Shown: piece after piece, positions 1 through 11,320 of the stretch
Position numbering within the stretch: position 1 is the stretch's first letter
Layout: each line of letters opens with the position of its first letter
DNA from: Pisaster brevispinus
Lineage: Eukaryota; Echinodermata; Asteroidea; Forcipulatida; Asteriidae
DNA length: 64,000 nt
Assembly (NCBI GenBank): GCA_023634235.1
Contig: JAMKCF010000020.1
Span: 3,162,001-3,226,000, forward strand
Direction of reading: 5' to 3'
Notes under the pieces: generated by a model
What the model saw: only the letters and a program-made list of their open reading frames with translations
Told to the model about the DNA's origin: nothing
The model's database searches: none
Translations under genes and position numbers: made by a program

Positions 1-1623
1 AAACATATTTGAACTCTGAACTAAATTTTTGAATTTGTTCATTAGCCAATGTTGTGCCATCTTATCATTTCTTCTTCAAGTCATGGTGTCCTGTCCCTCA
101 TTACTTGCCACTTGAATGATTGTTGAACTTCTAAACTATTCACTTGCTGATGTTAAGCTCTCTTTGGTTTTCTTTAAAGCCTCATGTTGTCCAGTCCCTC
201 ATAACTTGCCTCCTCAATGGTTGTTCAACTCTCAAATTATTCCCCAGCTGATAATGTGCTGTCTTTGGGTGTTTTTCGGCTCTTGTTTAATCTTAGCAAT
301 GTAATTATATTTCACCTCTAATAATTTAACTTAAGCTAATGTAGTGCTTTAACTTGGCACCTTAATGATTGTTCAACCCTCAAATTATTCACATGGTGAA
401 ATTTTGCTTTTGTATAAGCTATAATTGTTTAATCTCTTAAAAATCATAGAGACTTATTGACATTTCAACTCTTAATTTGTTCAGGAGGCAATATTGTGTT
501 GTCCATCAAGTTCCGACAGGCCCTTTCCTCCCCAACTTCCTCGAATTGCTCATTCTGAGACACCCACACTAATCTCAACTACAAAACTCTACAATTTATT
601 TCTTTTAATTTATCTTTATTCAGATAACAGCTTTCTTGAAGCAGAAAAGCAATGCAAATTTCCCATGAAAATCATGAGCTAAATTATGACACTTCTACCT
701 TTAGCCTGCGCTTAGAGAAAAAGAGGACACTAACGTGGTGTGCCTGTCACAGGGCGTTGGGGACTGGACACTTATGGGCGCTATTGTGTGTAAAACTCTT
801 AGCCACTGTTGTGCCGTCTGTTCATTTTCTTCAAACATAATGTCCTTTGATAAATGTTAAAGACAGTGTGTTTATCTTTGGTTTTCTATATTGTAATCCC
901 TCAAAATCTGATAGATTTTATGACCTCTCAACTCTTAAATTGTTCATTGCTCGGAACCTCATGTTGTCGTGTCCCTCACAATTTGGCACTTTTGTGATTT
1001 TTCGAAATTATTCACAAGCCAATGTTGGGCTATCCTTGGTTTTATTTAGACTCTTATTGTGTAACCCCTCCAAATATAAGAAATGTAAAGATATTTCAAC
1101 TCTAAATTGTTCATGAGCCAATCTTATGCTAATTCCTTTCATTTTCTCTGAACCTCATTTTGTTCGGTCCTTATAACATGCCACCTAAATGATTGTTGAA
1201 CTTTAATTTTACTGTTGAGACGATGTTGTACTGTCTTTGTTTTTTAGGCTCTTGTTGCATAGTCCCTCAAAATGTGTTGTGCTGTCTCATCATTTCTTCT
1301 GCACATCTTGTTGTCCTGTCTCTTGTAACTTACCTCCTAAATAATTGTTGAACTTTAAAATTATTCACCAGCTGATGTTTAGCTGTCTTTGGTTTTCTTT
1401 GAGGCTCTTGTTGTCCAGTCCTTCAAAAATTGTGACTCTAATAATTATCAGCTCTCAAAGTATTCCAGAGCCGATGCTGCGCTGTATTCGGATTTCTTGT
1501 TGTCTATTTGGCAAACTCAATGTTCAAAGTAATCATATGCCGGTGTTGTACTGCTTCTTAAAATGTGCCCAAGCACATTTTTTGAAAAAGTGTTATGACA
1601 GTGTGCCTTATTTGGTTTGGCAG

Positions 1624-1750
1624 ATTATTCACTGAATGAAGAGAGCATTCATCATGAGCAAAGACTTCATTCATCATGAGATGCTTCTATCAAGGTCAAG
1701 TTGGAATGTCATGTCTGTGATGGCTATGCATCTCTCACTCCTTTTCTGAG
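1624..1750 (+). pseudogene. Type I exon-like cassette, one in-frame stop
   Basis: This is a 127-bp block between 'TTTGGTTTGGCAG' and 'GAG|GTAAGTTG', so both splice signals are good. Read as an exon entered with one base already used, it gives D-Y-S-L-N-E-ESIHHEQ, then a TGA where sister copies have GGA, then DASIKVKLECHV. The nonsense change is a single G-to-T relative to the copies at 5.0, 8.0 and 11.2 kb. The upstream flank (GTGTTATGACAGTGTGCC) is shared by all cassettes. Probably a dead copy of the family. Confidence 0.5.
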
Positions 1751-3466
1751 GTAAGTTGAAAAATGTCATTTCTCCCATGTTCTTAATCCTTGCACAATGA
1801 TTTTCAACTCTTTAATCGTTCTCAAATCAATGTGGTGAAATCTCTTCAATTTCTAGGAACCACATGTCAATCTGTTCCTGATAAATTGCCATGTTAATAA
1901 TGGTCATTTCTCCTTAGTTGCTTAGCCCAGTGCATTGATTTTCAACTTTTTAATTGTCCATGAAACAATTTTCGGCCGTCTCTTCAATTTCTGAAAACCC
2001 TTTTTGTGCAGTCTGTCATAACTTGGCACCTTAATGATTGTTTAACTCTCTTATTATTCACAAGCTGATATTGTGCTGTCTTTGGTGTTTTTAGGCTGTT
2101 GTTGTGTAGTCCCTCAAAATCTGAGTGATGTAATGATTTTTCAACTCTAAAATTGTTCACAAGCCAATGCTGTGCCATCTTATCATTTTCTCTGAACCTG
2201 ATTTTGTCCTGTGACCCTCATACTTTGCCACCTGCTGTTGTCAAGTTCCTGAAAAATTTACCACTGTGATGATTTTCAACTCTGAAGATGTTGAAGAGCC
2301 ATTGTTGTGACATCTCTTCAATTTCTTAAAATCCATGTTGTCCAGTCCCTCAAAACTTATCACCTTAATTATTGTTCAACTCTCAAATTATTTTGAAGCC
2401 GCTGTTGTGCTATTTCAGTTTGTTTAGAACCTTTTTGTGTAGATCCTCCAAATGTTATAAATCTAAGGATATTTGAACTCTAAAAATTGTTCCTTTTATT
2501 AACTTTATATTGTCCTTTACTTGATGTTGTGCAGTCTTTGGATTTCTTTTAGGCTCTTATTGTGTAGTCCCTCAAAATATAAGAGGTATGATTATATTTC
2601 AAGTCTGAAATTTTTCACGAACCAATGTTATGCTGTTTGAAGAGCCAAGTGTGGCATCTTTTCATTTTCTGTGAATTTGATGTTGTCCAATCCCTTATAA
2701 CTTGGCACCTTAATGATTGTTCAACTCTAAAATTATTCATGAGCCAATTTTGTGCTGTCTTTGTGGGTTTTGTTTTCAGGGCTCTTATTGTGTAGTACCT
2801 CAAAGTCTAAGAGATCTATCTCAGTTCTAAAATTTTCACAAGCCAATGTTTTGCCGTCTCATCATTTTTCTCTGAACTTAATGTTGTCTCATACCTCAAA
2901 ACTTACCACCTTCAAAATTTTTCCACTCTCAAAATATTCATGAGTCGATGTTGTGCTGTCTTTAGTTTTTTCTTGAGGCTCATGTTGTCTAGTCCCTAAA
3001 CAATTGCAGTGCTCTTATGATTTGCTTCACTGTTGTGGCGTCTATTTATTTTTTTCAAACATAATGTCCTCGATAATTGTTAAAGATAGTGTGTTTATCT
3101 TGAGTTTTCTATATTGTAATCCCTTAAAATGTGATAGATGTAATGACATCTCAACTCTTAAATTGTTCAGTAGCCAAATTTGTGCCTTCTCATTATTTCT
3201 TCTGAACCTTTGATTGTCCTGTACAGTGTACCTCATAACTTGCCACTTAAATGATTTGTGATCTTTCAAATTATGAATGAGTCAATGTTGTACTGTCTTT
3301 GGTTTTCTTTGAGGCTTATGTTGTCTAGTTTCTCAAAATTTCAACATTCTAAGGTCTTCCTACTCTTAATTTGTTTTACAGCCAGTGTTGTGCCATCTCT
3401 TCATTTTCTACAAGCAACTTGTCATTTGATAAATGATTACATTAGTGTGTCTTATTTTGTTTAAAG

Positions 3467-3591
3467 GTTATTCACTGAATCAAGAGAAGTATCCATCACC
3501 GACAAAGCTTGTTTCATCACAAGATGATCCTATCTAAGTCAACTGGGAATTTAGTTTTTTGAATTTACGCATCACTCCCTCGTTTTCTGAG
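3467..3591 (+). pseudogene. Type II exon-like cassette, broken
   Basis: A 125-bp block follows 'CTTATTTTGTTTAAAG' and precedes 'GAG|GTAGGTTG'. It belongs to the second subfamily, marked by 'GAATCAAGAGAAGTATCCATC' in place of the 'GAAGAGAGCATTCATCA' of type I. In the frame that is open in type I copies it reads through the first half and then meets TAA within 'CTATCTAAGTC', the position where open copies have ATC AAG GTC. The splice-like ends are intact although the frame is lost. Confidence 0.45.
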
Positions 3592-4374
3592 GTAGGTTGA
3601 AAAATGTAGTTTCTCTGTAGCTCTTGACCTCTGCTCATTGAACCTCCTAATTTGTTCGCGAGCCACTGTTGTGCCATCTGTTCATTCCTTGAAACATGAT
3701 GTCCTTTGATAAATGTTTACGACAGTGTGTCTATTTTTGGAGTTCTTTAAGGCTCTTATTGTGTTGTCTCTCAAAATCTAAGGGATGCGATGATATTTCA
3801 ACTTTGAAATTTTCCCGTGAGCCAATGTTGTGACATCTCTTCATTTTCTCTGATTGTCTTGTTGTCCAGTCCGGCTTAACTTGCAACCTTAATGATTGTT
3901 CAACTCTCAAATTATTCACATACTGATGTCTGGCTACCTTGTTTTCTCCTAGGCTCTTGTTGTGTAGCCCCTTAAATTCTGAGAGATGTAGTGATGTTTG
4001 TGAGGCTCTTTATCTTCTGTGAATTTGACTTTGTCCAGTCCCTCATAACTTAGCACCTCAATAAATGTTCAACTTTTAAATAGTTCAGGAGCAAATGTTG
4101 TGCCCAGTCATCATTTTGTCTGAACCTTGGGTTGTCCTGTACCTCGCAACTTGCCACTTAAGAGATTGTGGAACTTTCAAATTATTCACAAGTTGATGTT
4201 CTGCTGTCTTTGGTTTTCTTTGAGGCTCCTTTTGTCTAGTTTTTTAAAATGTCAGCACTTTAATAATTTTCCATGTATTTGTTCATGAGCCACTGTTGTG
4301 CCGCCGTTTCATTTTATTCGATTACGATGTCATTTGATAAGTGTTTACATTAGTGTGTCTTAATTTGTATACAG

Positions 4375-4426
4375 ATTATTTACTGAATTAAAAGAAGTAT
4401 CCATCATTGACAAAGCTTGTTTACAA
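4375..4426 (+). pseudogene. Truncated type II cassette
   Basis: The acceptor-like 'TTTGTATACAG' is followed by about 50 bp of the type II sequence (ATTATTTACTGAATTAAAAG, then ATCCATCATTGACAAAGC). It then breaks into a type A satellite monomer ('GAGTTTTCTTTAGGCTC'), so the 3' half and the donor are missing. Confidence 0.5.
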
Positions 4427-5010
4427 ACGAAGAGTTTTCTTTAGGCTCTTATTGTGTAGTCCCTCAAATTCTGAGAGATGTAGTGACATTTCAACTCTTA
4501 ATTTGTTCAGGATGCAATGTTGTGCCATCTCCTCAATTTTTTTGAACCTCATGTTGTCCTGTCCCTCACAATGTGGCACCTTAATTATTCACAAACCTCT
4601 AAATCTAAGAGATTTAATGATATTTCAACTCTTAAGTTGTTAAAAAGCCTCTGTTTTGCTGTCTCTTCATCTTCTTCAAACGTCTTGTCATTTGATAAAT
4701 GTTTACGACAGTATGCCTTTTTTTGTTTGCAGATTATTCACATAATGACTTTTAATACAATGTTTAAGACAACGTGTGCTAGTTTGTTTGCAGAATCTTA
4801 CCACTCATACGTTTTTAATTCTGAATAGCTGATTGTGTGCAGTCTTTTCAATTCCCCAAAATATCTTGTGCAGTCCTTCAAAAATTCTGACTCTAATATT
4901 TATCAGCTCTCAAATTACTCACACGCCAGTGTTGTACTGCTTCTTAAATTGTGGCCAAGTACAATTTTAGATAAAGTGTTTATGACAGTGTGTCTTATTT
5001 CTTTTTGCAG

Positions 5011-5137
5011 ATTATTCACAAGTTGAAGAGAGCATTCATCACGAGCAAAGACCTCATTCATCAGGAGATGCTTCTATCAAGGTCAAGTTGGAGTGTCATG
5101 TTTGGGATGACTATGCATCACTGCCTCCTCTTCTAAG
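5011..5137 (+). CDS. Type I exon-like cassette with open frame
   Basis: A 127-bp block lies between 'TTCTTTTTGCAG' and 'CTAAG|GTTTGTT'. With entry phase 1 it is open throughout: D-Y-S-Q-V-EESIHHEQRP, then HSSGDASIKVKLECHVWDDY, then ASLPPLLR. It leaves two bases at the donor, so it is not a symmetric exon and cannot be joined to an identical neighbour in frame. I do not recognise the peptide; there is no obvious membrane segment or known motif. The cassette sits inside the satellite with the usual upstream flank (GTTTATGACAGTGTGTC). Either it is an exon of an unrecognised gene, or the repeat simply carries an exon relic. Confidence 0.3.
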
Positions 5138-6109
5138 GTTTGTTAAGAAATGTCAATTCTTTTAAGTGTAAGCAACCCTCAAGGCTGTGTCTACATGAAC
5201 ATTGTTCACTAGGCAATGGTGTGTCGTCTCATCATTTTCTCTGAACCTTATGCTTTCCTGTCCCTCATAACTTGCCATCTTAATAATGGACATTTCTTCT
5301 CAGTTTTTAGTCCTGTGCATTAAATTTAGACTCTTTATTTGTCAACAAAGCAATGTTGTGCTTTCTCTTCACTTTCTCAGAACCCCATATTGTCCAGTTC
5401 CTCATAACTTAGCACCTGAAATATTGTTCAACTCTCAAATTGTATACAAGCCAATGTTGTGCTGTCTGGTTTTTATAGCTTTTGTTGTGTAGTACCTAAA
5501 AATCTTAGAGATGTAATTATATTTCAACTCTGAAATAGTTCTGGAGCCAATGTTGTGCCGTCTTATCATTTTCTCTTAAGCTCATGTTGTTATGTCCCTC
5601 ACAACTTGCTATCTCATTGATGGTAATTTCTTCTTAGTTGTCTAGCTCTGTGAACTAATTTTCAAGTATTTAATTTTTTATTAGACAATGTTGTGAGGTC
5701 CCTTCAATTTCTAGAAACCTCTTGTTGTCCAGTCCCTTATAACTTGGCACCTTAATGATTGTTCAAATTCTCAAAACTATTCTTGAGCCAATGTTGTACT
5801 GTCTTAGGGTTTTTTCAGGGCCCTTGTTGTGTAGTGCCTCAAAATCTAAGAGATCTATCTCAATTCTAAATTGTTCACAAGGCAATGTTTTGCCGTCTCA
5901 TCATTTTCTCTGAACTTTATGTTGTCTCATACCTCAAAACTTACCACCTTCAAAATTGTTCCACTCTCAAAATATTCATGAGTCGATGTTGTGCTGTCTT
6001 TAGTTTTTTCTTGAAGCTCATGTTGTCTAGTCCCTCAAAAATTTTGTTGCTCTTATGATTTGCTTCACTTACATTGCCTAGGAGCCACTGTTCTTTTCAT
6101 TTTCTTCTA

Positions 6110-6215
6110 GCTTGATGACAAAGCTTTTATTATCAGAACATGTTTCTATCTAGGTCAACTTGGAATGTCATGTTTTGACTGGCTGTGCATCACGGGAGTG
6201 TTGAAAAAATGTTAT
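6110..6215 (+). pseudogene. Degenerate type II cassette without acceptor
   Basis: Only the middle and 3' parts are present: 'TTGATGACAAAGCTT', 'CTATCTAGGTCAACTTGG', 'AATGTCATGTTTTGACTGGC'. ATC TAG is an in-frame stop in the cassette frame. The 5' boundary is fused to 'TTTTCATTTTCTTCTAGC', and the 3' end is a shortened 'CATCACGGGAGTGTTGAA' without a clear donor. Confidence 0.45.
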
Positions 6216-6701
6216 TTCTCCTTAATTTGTTTTCTTTGCGCAATGATTTTCAACTCTTGAAGGGTTCATGAATCAATGTTGTTACCTCTGTTCAATCTCT
6301 GGAAACCTCATGTTGTCCAGTTTCTTATAACTTGGCACCTAAATAATTATTGAACTTTCAAATTATACATGATCCGATGTTTCTCTGTCTTTGGTTTTCT
6401 TTGATGCTCTTGTTGTCAAGTCCTCAAAAATTAATCCATGTAATGATATTTCAACTCTTAAATCGTTCACGGGCCAATCTTTTGCCATCTCGTTTAATTT
6501 CCTCTGAACCTCAGTCCATCATAACTTGCCACCTTCAAAATAGTTCAACTCTCAAATTATTCACAAGCAGATGTTGTGATGTCTTTGGTTTTCTTTGGGG
6601 CTCGTGTTGTCTAGTCCCTCAAAAATGAAACGCATTAATGATTTGTCAACTCTTAAATTTTTAATGAAGCAATGTTGTGCCGTCTCTAGATTTGTTTGCA
6701 G

Positions 6702-6770
6702 ATTATTCACTGATTCAAGATTTCATCCACTATGGACAAAGCTTCTTTCATCAGAAGAAGCTTCTATCTT
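6702..6770 (+). pseudogene. Truncated type II cassette
   Basis: It begins after 'GATTTGTTTGCAG' and runs through 'ATTATTCACTGATTCAAGA' and 'GACAAAGCTTCTTTCATCAG' to 'GCTTCTATCTTGG'. Satellite sequence then replaces the remainder, so no donor is left. Confidence 0.5.
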
Positions 6771-7229
6771 GGTTTTTGAGGTTTTGTTAAGGCTCTTGTT
6801 GTGTAGTCTCTTATAATCTTAGAGATGTAATAATATTTCAACTCTAAAATTGTTCTTGAGCCAATGTGTTGTGCCATTTTATATGAGTTTATTTTGTCCT
6901 GTACCAAATGACTTGCCACTAAATGATTGTTGAACTTTCAAATTGTTCCTGATCCAATGTCGTGCTTTCTTCAGGGCTTCTGTTGTCGAGTCCTATAAAA
7001 ACAAAACATTGTGATGATATTTCAACTCTTAAATTGATCAAGGGCTTATGTTGTGATGGTTCTTCAATTTCTATAAACCTAATGTTGTCCAGTCTCTCAA
7101 AGTTTAAGCGATCTAATGATGTCAAACTTTTGATTTGTAAAATAGCCAGTGTTGAGCCGACTTTCCCTTTTCTCCAAGCATGATGACATTTGATAAGTGT
7201 TTACGAGAGTGTCTCTTATTTAGTTGCAG

Positions 7230-7357
7230 ATTATTCACTGAATCAAAAGATAAGTATCCATCATGGACAGAGCTTCTTTCCTCAGAGATGTTCCTATCAA
7301 GGTCAACTGGATATGTCACTTTTTGGATGGCTTTGCATGTCTCCCTCCTTTTCTAAG
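7230..7357 (+). CDS. Type II exon-like cassette with open frame
   Basis: A 128-bp block lies between 'CTTATTTAGTTGCAG' and 'CTAAG|GTATGTTT'. It is open in the entry frame, giving D-Y-S-L-N-Q-KISIHHGQSFF, then PQRCSYQGQLDMS and LFGWLCMSPSFSK. A 1-2 nt length change near the start means the downstream half is read in a different frame from type I copies, so the C-terminal half does not resemble KVKLECHVWD. This openness is therefore probably accidental. Splice-like ends are strong. Confidence 0.2.
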
Positions 7358-7981
7358 GTATGTTTGAAAATTGACATTTCTTTTTAGTTTTTTATCCATG
7401 CACAATGATTTTCAACTCTTAACTTGTATGCGAAATAATGATGTGCCGTCTCTTCAATTTCTTGAAACCCCTTGTTTTTCAGTCCCTCATAACTTGGCAT
7501 CATAATTAATGGCCAACTCTCAATTAATACACAATCTGATGCTGTACTGCCTTTGTTTTTATAAATCTCTTGTTGTTTATTCCTTCAAACTGTAAGTGAT
7601 GTAATGACATTTCAACTCTCAATTTGTTCATGAGCTAATGATGTGCCGTCTCATCATTTTTTTCTGAACTTCATGTTTTCCTGTCCCTCAGATCTTGCCA
7701 TTGTAATGATGGTCATTTCTGCTTGGTTGTGAAGCCCTGTGCAGTCTTCAATTTCCCTAAAGTATCTTGTCCAGTCTTTCAAAACTTGTGACTCTAATAT
7801 TTATCAGCTCTCAAAGTATTGCAGAGCTGATGCTGCGCTGTATTCGGATTTCTTGTTGTCTATTTGGCAAACTCAATGTTCAAAATACTCATACGCTGGT
7901 GTTGTACTGCTTCTTAAATTTTGCCCAAGCACATTTTGACATTAAAGTGTTCATGACAGTGTGTCTTATTTGGTTTTGCAG

Positions 7982-8108
7982 GTTATTCAATGATTAAAGA
8001 GAGCATTCATCATGAGCAAAGATTTCATTCATCAGGAGATGCTTCTATCAAAGTCAAGTTGGAGTGTCATGTTTGGGATGGCTATGCATTGCTCACTCCT
8101 TTTCTGAA
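7982..8108 (+). CDS. Type I exon-like cassette with open frame
   Basis: A 127-bp block lies between 'TTTGGTTTTGCAG' and 'CTGAA|GTAAGTTG'. It is fully open in the family frame: G-Y-S-M-I-K-ESIHHEQRF, then HSSGDASIKVKLECHVWDG, then YALLTPFLK. Relative to the copy at 5.0 kb it differs by replacements and by silent changes, yet keeps length and phase. The upstream 350 bp are nearly the same as those before the copy at 1.6 kb, so cassette and flank were duplicated together. Confidence 0.3.
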
Positions 8109-9150
8109 GTAAGTTGAAAAATGTAATTTCGCCCAAGTTCTTTATCCCTGCGCAATGATTTTCAACTCTTTAACCGTTCTCAAATCAATGTGGTGAAATC
8201 TCTTCAATTTCTTGGAACCTCAATTCAATCTGTTCCTCGTAACTTGCCATGTTAATAATTGCCATTTCTCCTTAGTTGCTTAGCCCAGTGCATTGATTTT
8301 CAACTTGTTAATTGTCCATGAAACAATTTCCTGCCGTCTCTTCAATATCTGAAAACCCATGTTGTGCAGTCTGTCATAACCTTGCACCCTAATGATTGTT
8401 CAACTCTCAAATTTTTCATGAGCCAATTTTGTACTGTCTTTGTTGGTTTTTTTTTTCAGGGCTCTTATTGTGTAGTACCTCAAAATCTACTAGATCTATT
8501 TCAATTCTAAATTTTTCACAAGCCAATGTTTTGCCGTCTCATCATTTTCTCTGAACTTGATGTTGTCTCATACCTCAAAACTTACCACCTTCAAAATTGT
8601 TCCACTCTCAAAATATTCATGAGTCGATGTTGTGCTGTCTTTAGTTTTTTCTTGAGGCTCATGTTGTCTAGTCCCTAAACAATTTCAGTGCTCTTATGAT
8701 TTGCTTCACTGTTGTGGCGTCTGTTCATTTTCTTCAAACATAATGTCGTTCGATAATTGTTAAAGACAGTGTGTTTATCTTTGGTTTTCTATATTGTAAT
8801 CCCTTAAAATCTGATAGATGTAATGACATCTCAACTCTTAAATTGTTCATTAGCCAATGTTGTGCCTTCTCATTATTTCTTCTGAACCTTTGATTGTCCT
8901 GTACAGTGTACCTCATAACTTGCCACTTAAATGATTTTTGATTTTTCAAATTATTAATGAGTCAATGTTGTACTGTCTTTGGTTTTCTTTGAGGCTTATG
9001 TTGTCTAGTTTTTCAAAATTTCAACGCTCTAAGGTCTTCCTACTCATAATTTGTTTTACAGCCAGTGTTGAGCCATCTATCTCTTCATTTTCTTCAAGCA
9101 TCTTGTCATTTGATAAATGATTACATTACTGTGTCTTATTTTGTTTAAAG

Positions 9151-9170
9151 GTTATTCACTGAATCAAGAA
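9151..9170 (+). pseudogene. Stub of type II cassette
   Basis: 'CTTATTTTGTTTAAAG' is followed by 20 bp of cassette (GTTATTCACTGAATCAAGAA). The sequence then switches abruptly to 'TTCTAAATTTTTCACAAGCC', which is satellite. The left part repeats the cassette at 3467, showing that the 2.75-3.48 kb block was copied here and broken inside the cassette. Confidence 0.5.
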
Positions 9171-9399
9171 TTCTAAATTTTTCACAAGCCAATGTTTTGG
9201 CGTCTCACCACTTTCTCCGAACCTTATGTTGGCTCGTACCTCATAACTTACAACCTTCAAAATTGTTCCACTCTCAAAAAGGTCAATGTTGCTGCTTTCT
9301 TGAGGCTCATTTTGTCTAGTCCCTCAAAAGTTTCAGTGCTCTTATGATTTGCTACACTTACATTGTGTATGAGCCACTGTTCTTTTCATTTTCTTCAAG

Positions 9400-9497
9400 C
9401 TTGATGACAAAGCTTTTACTATCAGAAGATGCTTCTATCTAGGTCAACTTGGAATGTCATGTTTTGAATTTCTGGCATCGCTCCCTTGTTCTCTAAA
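9400..9497 (+). pseudogene. Degenerate type II cassette without acceptor
   Basis: Contains 'TTGATGACAAAGCTTTTAC', 'GATGCTTCTATCTAGGTCAA' and 'GGAATGTCATGTTTTGAA', matching the copy at 6.1 kb, including the in-frame ATC TAG. The 3' edge reads 'TTCTCTAAAATATGTTAT', where the donor GT is lost. Confidence 0.45.
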
Positions 9498-10040
9498 ATA
9501 TGTTATTTTTCCATAGTTCTGAAACCCTGCACAATGATTTTTAACTCAAATTCACTTAAATTGCTCAGGAGACATTGTTGTGACGTCTCTTCAATTTCTC
9601 GAAACCTCATAACTTCGCACCTTAACTCTCAAATTATTCAAAAGCCAATGTTGTTCAGTCTTTGGTGTTTAATTAAGGCTCTTGTTTTATAGTCTCTCAA
9701 AATCTAAGAGATGTAATGGAATTTCACCTCTAAAATTGTTCACTAGCGAAAGTTGTGCCGTCTCATCACTTCTGAACCTTTTGCTTTCCTGTCCCTCTTA
9801 ACTTTTCAAATTCTTCACGAGCCAATAATTTTTTCTGACTTTGATTTTCTTTGAGGCTCCTGTTGTCAAGTCCCTCAAAAATAAACCGATATGAAGATAT
9901 TTCAACTCTGAAGATGTTGAAAAGCCATTGTTGTGACGTCTCTTCAATCTGTCAGATCCTCATATGCTGTCTTGTCATTTTCTTCAAATACGATGTCATT
10001 TGATAAATGTTTACAACAGAGTGTGTTATTTTGTTTGCAG

Positions 10041-10167
10041 ATTACTCATTGATTCCAAAGAAGTAACCATCATTGACAAAGGTTCTTTCAAAAAGAAGAT
10101 GTTCCTATCCAGGTCAACTGAGAACGTCAATTTTGGATGACTATGCATCACTCCCTCTTTTCCTGAG
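10041..10167 (+). pseudogene. Type II exon-like cassette, in-frame stop
   Basis: A 127-bp block lies between 'TTATTTTGTTTGCAG' and 'CCTGAG|GTATGTTG'. Both splice signals are good, but the frame stops early (D-Y-S-L-I-P-K-K, then TAA). The length equals the intact type I copies. Confidence 0.45.
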
Positions 10168-10359
10168 GTATGTTGATTTTGTTATTTCTGCGTAGTTCTT
10201 TATCCCTGCGCATGGATTTTCATCTTTTTAATTGTCTGTGAAACAATGATGTGCCTTCTCTTCAACTTCTTGGAAACCATGTTGTCCAGTCCCTCATAAC
10301 TTAGCATCTTTCAGGGTTTTCCGTCAAGTCCATCAAATATTAACCCTTTCAATACCATT

Positions 10360-10419
10360 GTCGAGTTTACTTGACCGTGCGCCATGTGTGCTTCCGTACC
10401 AATGTCGAGTTTACTCGAC
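10360..10419. repeat. Subterminal palindromes of the piggyBac-like element
   Basis: GTCGAGTTTACTTGAC (10360-10375, one mismatch) and GTCGAGTTTACTCGAC (10404-10419, perfect palindrome around TT) lie 44 bp apart just inside the terminus. Paired subterminal repeats of this kind are usual transposase-binding sites in DNA transposons; that role is inferred. Confidence 0.55.
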
Positions 10420-10482
10420 AAAAAAAGTCGCGGCCTTTGAGACCCTGTATTTATTTTGTTTGGCGCCCTCTGTTGTTGACCC

Positions 10483-10490
10483 TTATATAG
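10483..10490 (+). promoter_or_regulatory. TATA-like box of the transposon
   Basis: TTATATAG lies about 140 bp upstream of the ATG at 10632, in sequence with CpGs (GGCGCCCTC before, ACCGGTAG after). It is a reasonable core promoter for the transposase gene. Position and sequence are the only evidence. Confidence 0.35.
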
Positions 10491-10631
10491 ACCGGTAGCT
10501 TGTTTATCGAGCTTTCCAATGGTGTGGTTTGTATTGGGGGTAGCCTTAATGATTTTCCGAGAAAAACTATGGTGTGTGCTGCAGTACTTCCAGATTTCAC
10601 GCTTCCGTTTTCCCGACAAAAAATCACCATC

Positions 10632-10895
10632 ATGGCTGTTCGTGACCCGGAGGTTTTGCTTGAAATATTTGTCGTTAGTGCATGTAGTGACTCTGAATTG
10701 GACTTGAAAATATGTGAAGAAGAACCTAGTAAAGATTCGGATGAAACTCGTGATGTTTCGTTGCAAAATACGTACAATGATGGCAGTGATCCTGACGAAA
10801 TACCGGTAGCTGGACCGAGCACTGCAACCCTTCAACGCCGTGGGCAAGGGCATGGGCATGGGCTCGGCGGGCCTCGACCCATTCTTGCCGATTGA
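10632..10895 (+). pseudogene. N-terminal fragment of piggyBac-like transposase
   Basis: The frame starts at ATG 10632 (context ACCATCATGG, a good Kozak match) and gives MAVRDPEVLLEIFV, then SACSDSELDLKICEEEPSKD, then an acidic Ser/Asp-rich stretch with 'GSDPDEIPVAGPS'. It ends GGPRPILAD and TGA at 10893-10895, 87 codons in all. An acidic, low-complexity N-terminus before the DDE domain is typical of piggyBac transposases, which are usually 550-650 aa, so this is only the first sixth. The frame is also open upstream to 10500, but ATG 10632 is preferred because of its context and because the sequence before it looks like a 5' leader. A 199-aa frame on the opposite strand is its shadow. Confidence 0.55.
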
Positions 10896-11205
10896 GGTGG
10901 CAAAGGACATGAAGATAATTAAACAAATTTGACATCATATGAAAGATCATTTCATTAGCTACAAATTGATGTGATGATTGGTCATTTATAAAATTGTTCA
11001 CAAGCTAATTTGATGCTGTTTCTTCATTTACTCTGATCATTGTGTTGTCCTGTCCCTCACAACTTGTCCAGTCCTTCAAAACTTGTGATAATATTTATCA
11101 GCTCTCAAATTACTTCCATGCCAGTGTTGTACTGCTTCTTAAATTTTGCCCAAGCACAATTTTAGAAAAAGTGTTTATGACAGTGTGTCTCATTTCTTTT
11201 TGGAG

Positions 11206-11320
11206 ATCATTCACTGGTTGAAGAGAGCATTCATCATGAGCAAAGAGATGCTGCTGCTATCAAGGTCAAGTTGGAGTGTCATGTTTGGGATGGCTATGCA
11301 TCACTTCCTCCTCTTATAAG
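11206..11320 (+). CDS. Type I exon-like cassette with in-frame 12-bp deletion
   Basis: A 115-bp block lies between 'CTCATTTCTTTTTGGAG' and 'ATAAG|GTATGTTA'. It is open in the family frame: D-H-S-L-V-EESIHHEQRD, then AAAIKVKLECHVWDGY, then ASLPPLIR. Compared with the 127-bp copies, four codons (in the PHSS region) are missing, exactly in frame. This is the third of four type I copies with an uninterrupted frame. Acceptor GGAG instead of GCAG is weaker but usable. Confidence 0.3.

Larger units (their letters stand above)
10340..10915 (+). mobile_element. 5' end of a piggyBac-like DNA transposon, 3' truncated
   Basis: TTAA at 10340-10343 is followed directly by CCCTTTCAATACC, the arrangement expected of a piggyBac-superfamily terminus (TTAA target, CCC-starting end). 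Just inside are two copies of a GTCGAGTTTACTYGAC palindrome, a TATA-like box and an open frame starting at 10632. Base composition (CpG present) differs sharply from the surrounding satellite, showing an insertion. The copy ends soon after 10895, and the satellite resumes at about 10.98 kb with no right terminus or second TTAA-flanked end. The catalytic domain (DDD) is therefore missing. Naming the superfamily is inference from the end structure and the acidic N-terminus. Confidence 0.65.

Noticed and set aside
10311..10910. 199-codon minus-strand frame over the piggyBac-like end
   Set aside because: It is antisense to the better supported plus-strand transposase start and includes the terminal palindromes.
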